A stretch of 64,000 nt of DNA from Paenibacillus xylanilyticus (GCF_009664365.1 NZ_CP044310.1:5519501-5583500), one strand, 5' to 3'. Positions 34,037 through 43,273 are shown, numbered from the stretch's first letter. A program made the numbers and translations. The notes: generated from the letters alone by a model not told the origin.

Positions 34037-35344
34037 TTACGCTCCAACACTTGCTCCCTGACTCGCCTTGATGGCCTGTTCCAGGTCATACAGGATATCC
34101 TGAATATTCTCCGTACCGATCGACAGACGGATAAGTTCAGGGTTAACGCCTGCTGCGTTCTGCTCATCTTCTGTCAGCTGCTGATGGGTTGTGCTTGCGG
34201 GGTGAATGATCAATGACTTGGAATCACCCACATTCGCAAGGTGTGAGAACAGCTTCACACTTTCGATCAGCTTACGTCCTGCATCTACACCGCCCTTAAT
34301 ACCAAATGTCAGGATTGCTCCCTGCCCTCTTGGCAGATACTTTTGTGCGAGTTCATAAGATGCATGACTTGGCAGACCTGCGTAGCTTACCCACAGCACA
34401 TCCTCATGTTTCTCCAGATATTCCGCAACAGCCAGTGCATTGCTGCTATGGCGCTCCACACGCAGATGCAATGTTTCCAGTCCTTGCAGAAGCAGCCATG
34501 AATTAAATGGCGAGATGGTTGCGCCCAGGTCGCGCAGCAACTGCACCCGTGCTTTGATAATGTAGGCAATCGGTCCAACCGCTTCGGTGTATACCACACC
34601 ATGGTAACTGGCATCCGGCTCTGTCAGACCGGGGAATTTGCCGCTCGCTTTCCAGTCGAATTTTCCGCTATCGACAATCACGCCACCAATGGATGTACCA
34701 TGACCGCCAATAAACTTCGTGGCCGAGTGAACCACAATATCCGCTCCATGTTCAATCGGACGAAGCAAGTATGGGCTGGGGAACGTGTTATCCACGATCA
34801 GAGGAATACCATGCTCATGAGCAATCGCCGCAACAGCTTCAATGTCCAGCACGTTTCCTTGAGGATTACCGATCGTTTCCGCATATAATGCTTTCGTTTT
34901 CTCTGTAATGGCCGCCCTGAAATTCTCGGGATCACTGGAATCAACGAACTTCACATCAAGACCCAGCTTCGGCAATGTGGTTGAGAACAAATTATACGTA
35001 CCACCATACAAGCTCGCCGAGGATACAATTTCATCCCCTGCACCTGCGATATTCAAGAGAGAAAACGTAATGGCTGCCTGCCCGGAAGCTGTAGCCAGTG
35101 CCCCGGCTCCTCCCTCCAATGCCGCAATCCGCTGCTCGAACACATCGGTTGTCGGGTTCATTAGACGGGTATAGATGTTGCCAAACTCTTTCAGACCAAA
35201 CAGATTGGCAGCATGTTCCGTGTCCTTGAAACCATAAGATGTGGTCTGATACAAAGGCACAGCACGTGCATGAGTCGTTGGATCAATCTCCTGGCCTGCA
35301 TGAATTGCCAATGTTTCAAATGAAAGCTCACGTTCGTTTGACAT
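34037..35344 (-). CDS. metY: O-acetylhomoserine sulfhydrylase (homocysteine synthase)
   Basis: 435 residues, PLP enzyme of the Cys/Met metabolism family. The length and the GGHGTSIGG block with its longer C-terminal half place it with O-acetyl-L-homoserine sulfhydrylases (MetY) rather than the 380-residue MetB/MetC group. The PLP-binding Lys is in VHSATKFIGGHG; the substrate-binding YTRLMNPT motif is near the N-terminus; the C-terminal IRLSIGTENIQDILYDLEQA is typical. It makes homocysteine from O-acetylhomoserine and sulfide. GGGAGG lies 9 nt before the ATG. Single gene; no SAM riboswitch was found in its 160-bp leader. Confidence 0.93.
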   Translation of the reverse strand: MSNERELSFETLAIHAGQEIDPTTHARAVPLYQTTSYGFKDTEHAANLFGLKEFGNIYTRLMNPTTDVFEQRIAALEGGAGALATASGQAAITFSLLNIAGAGDEIVSSASLYGGTYNLFSTTLPKLGLDVKFVDSSDPENFRAAITEKTKALYAETIGNPQGNVLDIEAVAAIAHEHGIPLIVDNTFPSPYLLRPIEHGADIVVHSATKFIGGHGTSIGGVIVDSGKFDWKASGKFPGLTEPDASYHGVVYTEAVGPIAYIIKARVQLLRDLGATISPFNSWLLLQGLETLHLRVERHSSNALAVAEYLEKHEDVLWVSYAGLPSHASYELAQKYLPRGQGAILTFGIKGGVDAGRKLIESVKLFSHLANVGDSKSLIIHPASTTHQQLTEDEQNAAGVNPELIRLSIGTENIQDILYDLEQAIKASQGASVGA

Positions 35345-35503
35345 AAATCTGAATCCTCCCTTGGCTTATACGTTTCAAAGATCCTGATGTCCTCACATGG
35401 TGGCATATGTTTTCCATATTCTCTCACAAGATGTCGTGTTTGAAAAGAGTTATTTCCGATTTATCCGATGAGAAATATTTTATATGTATTGTTGACAAGG
35501 TTA

Positions 35504-35533
35504 TACCAAAAACCTTTGCGAGGGCAAAGGTTT
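35504..35533 (-). terminator. Terminator of the kdu operon
   Basis: Stem AAACCTTTGC / GCAAAGGTTT, followed on the minus strand by TTTTTGG, 55 bp after the last gene. Confidence 0.85.
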
Positions 35534-35587
35534 CCTGGCTATTTTAATATCGCGATATCGCAGAATAAGCTTATCTTCAGCCCATCT

Positions 35588-36433
35588 CTACACTCTCACA
35601 CCATTCCATACTTCACGCAAATGCTTGGCTGCAGGAACGGCCTCTTCGGCAGTTACCCCCTCCAGTGAGATATCGATATGTGGCTTATACGTTTTTAACA
35701 GCTCGAAAAACAGCGGATAATCCAATATGCCTTCACCGGGTACTGGATTAATCTTCTCGCCCTGTGCATTGAAGGCCACATCCTTCGCATGAATGACAAT
35801 GATTCGCTGGTATAGCGTCTCCATTACATCACGCAGGAAAGCACCCTGGTCTGCAACATTCGGCTGTTTAATCAGATTGCATGGATCAAATAACATGCCC
35901 AGATTGGAGGAGGGGATCTCTTCAAACAAACGAGTCATATGTTCACGTGTATGAAGTGTATGGGTAGATACAGGCTCAATGGCCGCATGTACGCCCCACT
36001 TTTCCGCTTCCTCCGTGATTTCCTCCAGCGTTTCCCGCAGCACGCTCCAGGCTTTTTCTTCATACCCATCTGGGTGGGTGGCTTGGTAGGTGTCCAAACC
36101 TCCCGTTTCTGTTGCAACCATGCTGCAGCCAAAATCACGGGCATACCGCAGATGTTCCTTGAAACGCTCGATGTCTGCCCTTCTGCGTTCAGCATCCGGA
36201 TCAATCGGATTAATATAGCAGCCCAGAACAGCGATCTTGACTCCGCGCCTAGCAAACTGGTCCCCAATTTCATTCGCCAGTCCTGGACTGAGTTTGCCGT
36301 TAGACGAGTCAACATCCGATAGGGCTTTTGCAAGCGCCAGCTGTACCGAATTGAATCCATGATCTGCGATCGTTTGCGCAAGCTGGGCTGTAGGCTGTTG
36401 GCCAAACGTATGTGCCAGAATACCAAGTTTCAT
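35588..36433 (-). CDS. Sugar phosphate isomerase/epimerase family protein
   Basis: 281 residues from the ATG at 36433 (GAAGGAGG, 7 nt spacer); a longer frame to 36580 is rejected because it runs into the upstream gene. It is an AP-endonuclease-2-like TIM barrel with metal ligands visible as Glu in MVATETGG, HAAIEPVS, MLFDPCNLI (Asp) and VIHAKDV (His), and a final DISLEGVTAEEA. The exact substrate cannot be told. As the last gene of an operon with kduI and kduD it probably isomerises or epimerises a uronate-derived keto sugar. It starts 35 bp after kduD. Confidence 0.88.
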   Translation of the reverse strand: MKLGILAHTFGQQPTAQLAQTIADHGFNSVQLALAKALSDVDSSNGKLSPGLANEIGDQFARRGVKIAVLGCYINPIDPDAERRRADIERFKEHLRYARDFGCSMVATETGGLDTYQATHPDGYEEKAWSVLRETLEEITEEAEKWGVHAAIEPVSTHTLHTREHMTRLFEEIPSSNLGMLFDPCNLIKQPNVADQGAFLRDVMETLYQRIIVIHAKDVAFNAQGEKINPVPGEGILDYPLFFELLKTYKPHIDISLEGVTAEEAVPAAKHLREVWNGVRV

Positions 36434-36468
36434 GTCACTGCCTCCTTCACCATTGATAGCAGAGCAGA

Positions 36469-37221
36469 TTAACGAGCCATCCAGCCGCCATCTACATTCA
36501 GTACATGACCATTCAAATAATCCGAAGCAGACGATGCAAGAAACACGACTGGCCCTTTCAAATCTTCCGGAGTTCCCCATCGTCCTGCAGGAATACGAGC
36601 TGTGATATCCCGATACCGGTTTTCATCCGCACGAATCTGAGTGGTATTATCCGTCTCCATGTAACCTGGTGCGATCCCGTTAATTTGTACACCCTTACCT
36701 GCCCACTCATTAGCGAGCGCCTTGGTCAAGCCTGCAACCCCATGCTTACTGGCTGTATAACCCGGGACGTTAATACCTCCCTGGTAGGACAACATGGAGG
36801 CGATATTGATGATTTTGCCGCTACCGCGTTCAATCATGTGTCTGCCCGCCAGCTGACTCAGGAAAAATACCGTGTTCAGGTTAAGCCCGATGACATCGTG
36901 CCAGTCCTGCTGTCCATGGTCAGCCGCAGGTGTACGACGAATTATACCCGCATTGTTAACGAGAATATCTATTTTACCTTGAAATGCTAATGCCTTCTCA
37001 AATACTGCCGGCAATTCATCTTCACGACTTAAATCGGCTTCAATGATATATGCTTTGCGCCCGAGCGCTTCGATCGCGCCTGCTGTCTCGGATGGTTTTG
37101 AATAGGAAACGAGTATCACATCTGCTCCGGCCTCCGCCAGACCAATCGCCATTCCCTGCCCCAAACCACCGGAAGTACCGGTTACAAGCGCAACTTGTCC
37201 GCTTAGATCAAATGGATTCAT
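36469..37221 (-). CDS. kduD: 2-dehydro-3-deoxy-D-gluconate 5-dehydrogenase
   Basis: 250 residues, short-chain dehydrogenase. Rossmann TGTSGGLGQGMA, NNAG in INILVNNAGIIRR-type context, catalytic Ser in INIASML, YTASKHG (Tyr and Lys), PGYMETDNT and the C-terminal LNVDGGWMAR. This N-terminal MNPFDLSGQVALVTG and length are those of KduD, which reduces 2,5-diketo-3-deoxygluconate to KDG with NADH. Linkage to kduI strengthens the call over a generic gluconate 5-dehydrogenase. GGAGG precedes the ATG. Confidence 0.92.
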   Translation of the reverse strand: MNPFDLSGQVALVTGTSGGLGQGMAIGLAEAGADVILVSYSKPSETAGAIEALGRKAYIIEADLSREDELPAVFEKALAFQGKIDILVNNAGIIRRTPAADHGQQDWHDVIGLNLNTVFFLSQLAGRHMIERGSGKIINIASMLSYQGGINVPGYTASKHGVAGLTKALANEWAGKGVQINGIAPGYMETDNTTQIRADENRYRDITARIPAGRWGTPEDLKGPVVFLASSASDYLNGHVLNVDGGWMAR

Positions 37222-37321
37222 GAATGATTCCTCCGCATGTTATGAGATGCAAACCTGTAAGTGATGCCAATCAACTTTTTGGATATGATTAGCGATTCAG
37301 AAATTAAGTCCATCTGTGCGT

Positions 37322-38080
37322 TTAGCTTTGATAATCGACTTTGACACCGATGTGGTTATACAGTGCAGCGGTCTCTTCACCCAGCTGACTGTCACTGATA
37401 ATACAGTCCAGCTCCGAACAATGCGCGAAGGTCCGCAGCGCAAATTGTCCAAATTTATAATGGTCAACCACGCCAAAGACCTGCTGAGAGGCAGAGATCA
37501 TCGCTTTTTTTAGTGGAACCAGATCACCTGTATAGATGGAGAGTCCGAACTCCGGATGTAGTGCAGTGGTAGAGATAAATGCTTTGTGGATATTAAGACT
37601 GGAGATAAAAGCCGCTGTGTCGTCTCCCACCAGCATATTACGGACTCTCGCCCCACCAGGCACGACCAGCCGGATCTGCTCCTTCTTGGTTAGCTCAGCA
37701 ATAATAAAGAGATCATTGGTTACGACAGTGAGCGGCTGATTGTCCATCCGTTTCGCCATCTCGAGTGTGGTGCTCCCTCCGTCCAGCGCAATAATTTCAT
37801 TGGGACGTATGTAAGCGAGCGCACGCTCGGCAATCTCCGTCTTCTCCGAATGATGCTTCTCTGTTGCTCCACGGCTGGTGAGGATACCATACTGATCATT
37901 CTGAGCCAGCATGGCTCCTCCATGGACGCGTACAAGCAGTCCCATCGCTTCCAGCTTGTCGAGATCCTCCCGAACTGTCTTGCCTGTCACCTGCAGCAGT
38001 TCGCTCAGATCATTAACGGTAACTTCCTGGCGCTCCAGCAGAGCCTCCATAATTTTTTCATGTCTTTTTAATGGATTCAT
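37322..38080 (-). CDS. DeoR/GlpR-family transcriptional regulator of the kdu operon
   Basis: 252 residues. N-terminal DeoR-type HTH (RHEKIMEALLERQEVTVNDLSELLQVTGKTVREDLDKLEAMGLLVRVHGGAM), then a C-terminal sugar-phosphate sensor with the family's IALDGGSTTLEMAK, VVTNDLFIIAEL and GVVDHYKFGQFAL. It probably senses a phosphorylated intermediate such as KDPG and represses the operon in which it is embedded between kduI and kduD (34 bp and 100 bp gaps). AGGAAG precedes the ATG. Confidence 0.9.
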   Translation of the reverse strand: MNPLKRHEKIMEALLERQEVTVNDLSELLQVTGKTVREDLDKLEAMGLLVRVHGGAMLAQNDQYGILTSRGATEKHHSEKTEIAERALAYIRPNEIIALDGGSTTLEMAKRMDNQPLTVVTNDLFIIAELTKKEQIRLVVPGGARVRNMLVGDDTAAFISSLNIHKAFISTTALHPEFGLSIYTGDLVPLKKAMISASQQVFGVVDHYKFGQFALRTFAHCSELDCIISDSQLGEETAALYNHIGVKVDYQS

Positions 38081-38114
38081 TCAATCAACTTCCTGTTTCT
38101 TGGAATTTACGCGT

Positions 38115-38957
38115 TTATTTCAGGTCTTTCATCGCCACGCCGTCCATATCCTCGAACGTTTGGTTCTCACCAGCCATGGCCCAACAAAAGGTATAACTGC
38201 TTGTGCCAACGCCGCTGTGAATGGACCAGCTTGGAGAGATAATCGCCTGACGGTCACGCACAACCAGATGCCGGGTCTCGTTCGGCTCGCCCATCATATG
38301 GAATACTACTCCGTCTTCGGGCAGATTCCAATACAAATATACTTCGGAGCGGCGGTTATGGGTATGTGCAGGCATTGTGTTCCACATGTTTCCCTTGTCG
38401 AGCTCCGTGATGCCCATCACCAGCTGACAGCTCTGAATTCCGCCCTCACCCTGGTGAATGTAGCGATAGATAGTCCGTTCATTCGAACTTTCAATACTGC
38501 CCAGATGATTCGGCTGAGCTTGTTCCTGGGTTGCCTTTTGCGTAGGATAAGCGTGATGTGCCGGAGTGGATACAAAGTAAAACTGAGCCGGCTGCTCATT
38601 TCCATTACTTTTAAATACGACTTCTTTTACACCTTTTCCGATATAAAGGCATTCTTTGGCACCAATCTCATAACCCTGTCCATCTGCAGTGACCGTTCCA
38701 TGTCCTCCAACATTAATGATACCGATTTCACGACGCTCCAGGAAAAAGTCCGTTCCAATGTCTTTCAGGTTCACTTCAAGCGCAATGTCCTTGCTCTGAG
38801 GTACCGCAGTCCCTACAATATAACGATCCACATGAGAATACACAGTAACCAGCTCGTCTGTTGCGAACAATTGCTCCATCAAAAATTCCTCACGCAGGCG
38901 AGACGTATCATAATTTTTCACTTCATTGGGGTGTGCAGCATAACGATTTTCCATCAT
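38115..38957 (-). CDS. kduI: 5-dehydro-4-deoxy-D-glucuronate isomerase
   Basis: 280 residues, the normal KduI length. It converts 5-keto-4-deoxyuronate from pectin or glycosaminoglycan lyases into 2,5-diketo-3-deoxygluconate. Cupin metal ligands are seen in MPAHTHNRRSEVYLYW (His, His, Glu) and the later PSWSIHSGVGTSSYTF; the N-terminus ENRYAAHPNEVKNYDTSRLREEFLME is diagnostic. It is the first gene of the four-gene operon 38957-35588. Two ATGs in a row open the gene; the first is used. Confidence 0.95.
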   Translation of the reverse strand: MMENRYAAHPNEVKNYDTSRLREEFLMEQLFATDELVTVYSHVDRYIVGTAVPQSKDIALEVNLKDIGTDFFLERREIGIINVGGHGTVTADGQGYEIGAKECLYIGKGVKEVVFKSNGNEQPAQFYFVSTPAHHAYPTQKATQEQAQPNHLGSIESSNERTIYRYIHQGEGGIQSCQLVMGITELDKGNMWNTMPAHTHNRRSEVYLYWNLPEDGVVFHMMGEPNETRHLVVRDRQAIISPSWSIHSGVGTSSYTFCWAMAGENQTFEDMDGVAMKDLK

Positions 38958-39116
38958 TAATCCATTCCCTTCGTCAATTGAGTGATGTTTGAGATCATTT
39001 GATTACAAAGTTCATATAAGTTCATTTTAGTTCATTATGTATCATTTGTGTACCTTTTTTTCGAAAATAAACAGATTTTAATTAAGCTGTATTTGGGTTT
39101 ACCAATTTAGCGAAAA

Positions 39117-39166
39117 CAAAAAAGAGGATCTCCACCGTCTGCAATGCAGACGGGGAGATCCTCTTC
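39117..39166 (-). terminator. Terminator of the qox operon
   Basis: Long stem AAGAGGATCTCC-CCGTCTGC / GCAGACGGGGAGATCCTCTT; the minus strand continues TTTTGTTTTCG. Confidence 0.92.
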
Positions 39167-39175
39167 ATTCAAATC

Positions 39176-39505
39176 TTAATGTGCAACGGCATTGTTCAGC
39201 ATGATCCAGATTGAACCAAGAACGATGGTCAACATGATCAGCAAGCCGAAAATCAAAGCCATGACATTCCAGCGTGGTTTTCCTGTTTCACGAATATGCA
39301 TGAAGAAGAAGAGTTGAACCACAAACTGAAGTGCGGCCGTTACGAGAATAACAGCCATTGTTCCTGTTCTGCCCATCATATCGTTCAGTACAACCACCAA
39401 TGGGATGATTGTGAGGACGATGGACAGAATGAAGCCGATGACATAAGACTTCATGGAGCCATGCTGTTCGTGAGCATGGGAATCATGTGAGTTATGCTCT
39501 GCCAT
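39176..39505 (-). CDS. qoxD: Quinol oxidase subunit IV
   Basis: 109 residues with three membrane helices (SYVIGFILSIVLTIIPLVVVL, GTMAVILVTAALQFVVQLFFFMHI, WNVMALIFGLLIMLTIVLGSIWIML). The QLFFFMHI motif and length match subunit IV of haem-copper quinol oxidases (COX4_pro family). It is an accessory subunit for assembly. It starts directly after the qoxC stop. The N-terminus is His-rich (HNSHDSHAHEQHGS), like that of the neighbouring subunit III. Confidence 0.93.
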   Translation of the reverse strand: MAEHNSHDSHAHEQHGSMKSYVIGFILSIVLTIIPLVVVLNDMMGRTGTMAVILVTAALQFVVQLFFFMHIRETGKPRWNVMALIFGLLIMLTIVLGSIWIMLNNAVAH

Positions 39506-40120
39506 CTACATCACCCCCATCAGATAAACGATCGACAGGAGGAAGATCCAGACGACGTCCAAGAAGTGCCAGTACAAGCTGATTACGTTGATTTTACCGC
39601 GAGTCACATCGGTAATACCACGTTTTTTCAATTGGAACATCAATCCGATCATCCAGATCAAACCTAACGATACGTGAAGTCCGTGAGTTCCCACGAGGGT
39701 GAAGAATGCGCCGGAAGCAGCACTCGTCGTGTAGCTGAATCCTTCGTGAATCATCTCAACAAACTCGGTTACTTCAAGTGCGATAAAGGCTGCACCGAGA
39801 ACGGCTGTAACTGCCAGCCAGCTAATCAGCTGCTTCACTTTACCTTGGTTCATCGCAAGAACGGCAAGTCCGCTCGTGAATGAACTTGTGAGCAAGATGA
39901 ATGTCTCGGCGATAACGCCCGGCATTTTGATCAGCTCAGACAATATTGGTCCGCCCGCCGTATTGTCACGCAACACAATAAAGGTTGCGAACAATACGGA
40001 GAACAGGATAACGTCGGAAATCAGGAAGAACCAGAAACCGAGCAATTTCAATTCTTGTGGATCATGGTGACCATGGTCGTGACCGTGATCGTGACCATGC
40101 TTAGCGGCTGCTTGAGCCAT
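39506..40120 (-). CDS. qoxC: Quinol oxidase subunit III
   Basis: 204 residues, five membrane helices, COX3 family: LKLLGFWFFLISDVILFSVLFATFIVL, GTHGLHVSLGLIWMIGLMFQL and ISLYWHFLDVVWIFLLSIVYLMG. It is a structural subunit of the haem-copper quinol oxidase. An N-terminal His-rich stretch (KHGHDHGHDHGHHD) may bind metal. The start overlaps the qoxB stop by one base (TAATG), a sign of coupled translation. Confidence 0.95.
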   Translation of the reverse strand: MAQAAAKHGHDHGHDHGHHDPQELKLLGFWFFLISDVILFSVLFATFIVLRDNTAGGPILSELIKMPGVIAETFILLTSSFTSGLAVLAMNQGKVKQLISWLAVTAVLGAAFIALEVTEFVEMIHEGFSYTTSAASGAFFTLVGTHGLHVSLGLIWMIGLMFQLKKRGITDVTRGKINVISLYWHFLDVVWIFLLSIVYLMGVM

Positions 40121-42090
40121 TATACCGACCCCCTTAACGACGCTTCGGTACGCTTAATTTCGTCGACCGGAATGTAATAATCCGTATCGTATGAGAATGA
40201 ACGAGCGATCATGCAGATCCCTACGCCAGCGAGTCCGAGAATCGCCATCCACAGCCATCCGAATACAAAGCCGAAGCCGGCGATGAACCAGAAGACAGAC
40301 ATGATAAACGGAATTGCGGAGTTCTTAGGCATATGAATCGGTTCGAGCGGCTGTTCTGGTGGGTAGATGCCTTTGGCACGACGTTCTTTCTCTTCCCACC
40401 ACTCATCAATATCATCACCGCGCGGTGTAATGGCAAAGTTGTACTCAGGAGCTGGTGAAGGAATCGACCACTCGAGTGTACGACCATCCCATGGATCGCC
40501 GGATGCTTTGAGTGTTTTGTATTTGCGAATACCGTCTGCGATTTGTGCAACCTGGAACAAGAAACCTACACCCATCAGGAATGCCCCGATTGTGGATACG
40601 AAGTTCAGTTCCCACCAGCCGGTATCCCAGCCGTAGGTGCTCAGACGACGTGTCATACCCATCAAACCTACAGCGTACTGCGGCATGAAGCAGACATAGA
40701 AACCAATATTCCAAGTCCAGAACGCCCATTTGCCCAGTTTCTCTTCAAGTTGGAAACCGAACATTTTTGGCCACCAGTAGTACAGACCTGCGAAGTATCC
40801 GAATACTACACCACCGATCAATACTTGGTGGAAGTGGGCAATCAAGAAGTAACTGTTGTGGAACTGGAAGTCAGCTGGTGCTACGGAGAGCAGAACCCCC
40901 GTCATACCACCGACGATAAAGCATGGAATAAATGCGATTGTCCATAACATCGGGGTGGCCATACGGATCCGTCCGCGATACATCGTGAACAGCCAGTTGA
41001 AGATTTTAACCCCTGTCGGAATGGCAATCAACATCGTTGTAACAGCGAAGAATGCATTAACGTCTGCTCCCGAACCCATCGTGAAGAAGTGATGCGCCCA
41101 TGTGAAGAAGGACAGGAAGCTAATGATCAACATCGCAAATACCATTGATTTGTAACCAAACAGTTTTTTCTTCGCGAAGGTACTTACAACCTCCGAGAAG
41201 ACACCGAATGCCGGCAAGACGACAATGTATACCTCAGGGTGACCCCACATCCAGATCAAGTTGATATACATCATAGGGTTACCGCCCATATCAAGCGTGA
41301 AGAAATGCGCCCCGCCGAATCGATCCAGGAAGAGCAATGCAAGTGTCACAGTCAGGATTGGGAATGCAAACAAGATGATGATACAAGTGGAGAATACCGA
41401 CCATGTGAACATCGGCATTTTCATCCATTTCATGCCTGGCGCACGCATTTTAATGATGGTAACCAGGAAGTTGATACCGGTAGCCAGGGAACCGATACCC
41501 GAGATCTGTATACCCCATATATAGAAGTTCTGTCCTACCCCCGGACTGTGTGACAGCTCCGATAGAGGCGGATAACTCAGCCATCCTGCATCAGGTGATC
41601 CACCGATAACGAAGGATAGGTTGAACAGCATTGCTCCCAGGAAGAATAACCAGAAGCTCAAAGCATTCAGGAACGGAAATGCGACGTCCCTTGCCCCTAT
41701 TTGTAGAGGCACAATTACGTTAAACAAACCGAACATAAATGGCATCGCCATGAACAGGATCATGATGGTACCGTGAGTCGTAAAGACTTGGTTATAATGT
41801 TCTGGATGCAAGAAATCCATGTTAGGCATAGCTAGCTGAAGACGCATCATCAGCGCATCGACACCACCACGGAACAACATGATGATGGAAGCAATGATAT
41901 ACATAATACCGATCTTTTTATGATCGACGGTTGTTAACCAGTTACGCCAGAGCCAGCCCCATTTTTTGAAATAAGTCAGCACCGCTACGATGGTAATCAT
42001 CGTAATACCGATGGCCACGTCCGCACCATAAATCAGCGGGTCACCGGTAACGAAAAACTCCGATGCAAACTCCTTAAGTCTCTCTAACAT
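40120..42090 (-). CDS. qoxB: Quinol oxidase subunit I (haem-copper catalytic subunit)
   Basis: 656 residues, COX1 family. It carries the haem a ligands and the binuclear centre: FTTHGTIMILFMAMP (haem ligand His), WMWGHPEVYIVVLPAFG (CuB His and cross-linked Tyr), WAHHFFTMG (two CuB His) and FLIAHFHQVLIGGV (haem ligands). The long N-terminal extension with an extra helix before the VDHKKIGIMY segment and the C-terminal helices give the size of QoxB/CyoB type rather than cytochrome c oxidase CtaD. It reduces oxygen to water and pumps protons. AAAGGAGG precedes the ATG. Confidence 0.96.
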   Translation of the reverse strand: MLERLKEFASEFFVTGDPLIYGADVAIGITMITIVAVLTYFKKWGWLWRNWLTTVDHKKIGIMYIIASIIMLFRGGVDALMMRLQLAMPNMDFLHPEHYNQVFTTHGTIMILFMAMPFMFGLFNVIVPLQIGARDVAFPFLNALSFWLFFLGAMLFNLSFVIGGSPDAGWLSYPPLSELSHSPGVGQNFYIWGIQISGIGSLATGINFLVTIIKMRAPGMKWMKMPMFTWSVFSTCIIILFAFPILTVTLALLFLDRFGGAHFFTLDMGGNPMMYINLIWMWGHPEVYIVVLPAFGVFSEVVSTFAKKKLFGYKSMVFAMLIISFLSFFTWAHHFFTMGSGADVNAFFAVTTMLIAIPTGVKIFNWLFTMYRGRIRMATPMLWTIAFIPCFIVGGMTGVLLSVAPADFQFHNSYFLIAHFHQVLIGGVVFGYFAGLYYWWPKMFGFQLEEKLGKWAFWTWNIGFYVCFMPQYAVGLMGMTRRLSTYGWDTGWWELNFVSTIGAFLMGVGFLFQVAQIADGIRKYKTLKASGDPWDGRTLEWSIPSPAPEYNFAITPRGDDIDEWWEEKERRAKGIYPPEQPLEPIHMPKNSAIPFIMSVFWFIAGFGFVFGWLWMAILGLAGVGICMIARSFSYDTDYYIPVDEIKRTEASLRGSV

Positions 42091-42111
42091 TGGGGGCCTC
42101 CTTTCGAATCT

Positions 42112-43071
42112 TTAGTTAGAACTCTTGTCCACTTTCGTAGACGTATTTTCTTGGGCGCCTGAAGCTTCTTCCGAAGTTCCATGGTTATGAGCGCCTGTAC
42201 CTTCAATGACATACTTGGTCACGATGTCTTGGAACAATCCTTCAGGGAAGGAAGAATAATAAGCAACATTGCTAGTTCCCGGTTCCGCCAGTGTGTTATA
42301 CGTTTCTTGTGTCAGCGGTTGGGATTGTAGTTTCACTTCATCCACCCATTGGTTGAATTCTTCATCCGATGTGGCATTGACATCAAAACGCATTTGGGCG
42401 AAATGTTCGCCGGTAAAGTTGGCGCCAGAACCGAAGTAAGTTCCTTCGTGATCGGCTTGCAAATACAAGGTCATCGCCATACCCGACATCGTATAAATTT
42501 GTCCACCAAGCTGCGGAATCCAGAACGAGTTCATCGGTGAATCCGCAGTAAGCTCAAATTTAACGGGCCGGTCTGTCGGAATATTCAACGTGTTGACCGT
42601 TGCAATGCCTTGCTCAGGATACATAAACAACCATTTCCAGTCCAGTGAAGATACTTGAATGGTAATGGGTTCTTTCTCGGAAGCCAGTGGCTTCGATGGC
42701 TCCAAATCATAGGTGTAGCGAACAGTTACGATCGCAAGCAATCCGATGATGATAATTGGAACCGTCCACCAGATAGCCTCAGCTTTGGTACTATGAGCCC
42801 AGTTCGGCTCATAAGCAGCTTTATTGTCCGGCTTGTCGCGGTAACGCCAAACGATTACAGCAGACAAAATCAACACAGGCACGATAACGATCGCACAAAG
42901 AATTGTCGAAATGACAATCAAATCTCTCTGCGAAGCGCCAATAGGTCCCTTCGGATCCAGAACAACGTACTGCCCGCCTGCCAGCATTGGCCAGACAATC
43001 AATGCAATTGTAACCAACGTCAGGACAACCGGAATGATAATCCGGGTAAGCGACCTAGGTTTCTTGTTCAT
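42112..43071 (-). CDS. qoxA: Quinol oxidase subunit II
   Basis: 319 residues, COX2-like subunit with two N-terminal membrane helices (VVLTLVTIALIVWPMLAGG and VISTILCAIVIVPVLILSAVIVWRY) and a periplasm-facing cupredoxin domain. The CuA ligands are absent: where cytochrome c oxidases have CxxxC, this has GANFTGEHFAQMRFDV. That makes it a quinol oxidase subunit of the QoxA/CyoA kind, with the shared VLDPKGPIGASQ segment. The usual lipobox cysteine before VLDPKGP is not present (LAGGQYVVLDPKGP). First gene of qoxABCD. Confidence 0.94.
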   Translation of the reverse strand: MNKKPRSLTRIIIPVVLTLVTIALIVWPMLAGGQYVVLDPKGPIGASQRDLIVISTILCAIVIVPVLILSAVIVWRYRDKPDNKAAYEPNWAHSTKAEAIWWTVPIIIIGLLAIVTVRYTYDLEPSKPLASEKEPITIQVSSLDWKWLFMYPEQGIATVNTLNIPTDRPVKFELTADSPMNSFWIPQLGGQIYTMSGMAMTLYLQADHEGTYFGSGANFTGEHFAQMRFDVNATSDEEFNQWVDEVKLQSQPLTQETYNTLAEPGTSNVAYYSSFPEGLFQDIVTKYVIEGTGAHNHGTSEEASGAQENTSTKVDKSSN

Positions 43072-43273
43072 CTTGATCCCCTCTCCTTAAATTCGCTCAT
43101 ACTGAAAAATCAGTATACTACTCTCTTCCTTCTAAAGATATCAGAAATGAGCAACTTTTTTGGTCTTGTTAACAAATTTGTCGATTTTACACCTTAAATG
43201 TGTGAATTTTTTCTCACAAATCACTTGCACACTTGATATTTTTCCATTGTAATCATTACACTTCGAGTCACAA
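43072..43273. other. qoxA upstream region
   Basis: About 200 bp that should hold the qox promoter. It contains a perfect inverted repeat at 43099-43116 (ATACTGA-AAAA-TCAGTAT) immediately upstream of the ribosome binding site, and an imperfect palindrome at 43201-43220 (TGTGA...TCACA). No gene. Confidence 0.5.
43099..43116. repeat. Inverted repeat in the qoxA leader
   Basis: ATACTGA, AAAA, TCAGTAT: a 7-bp perfect palindrome 28 bp before the qoxA start. Candidate operator or mRNA hairpin; no T-run follows. Confidence 0.5.

Noticed and set aside
35345..35503. Possible SAM riboswitch before metY
   Set aside because: The leader has no S-box core elements and is too short for a full aptamer.
43201..43220. 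Rex-like site upstream of qoxA
   Set aside because: TGTGA and TCACA are separated by more bases than in the Rex consensus TTGTGA-N6-TCACAA, so the spacing is wrong.
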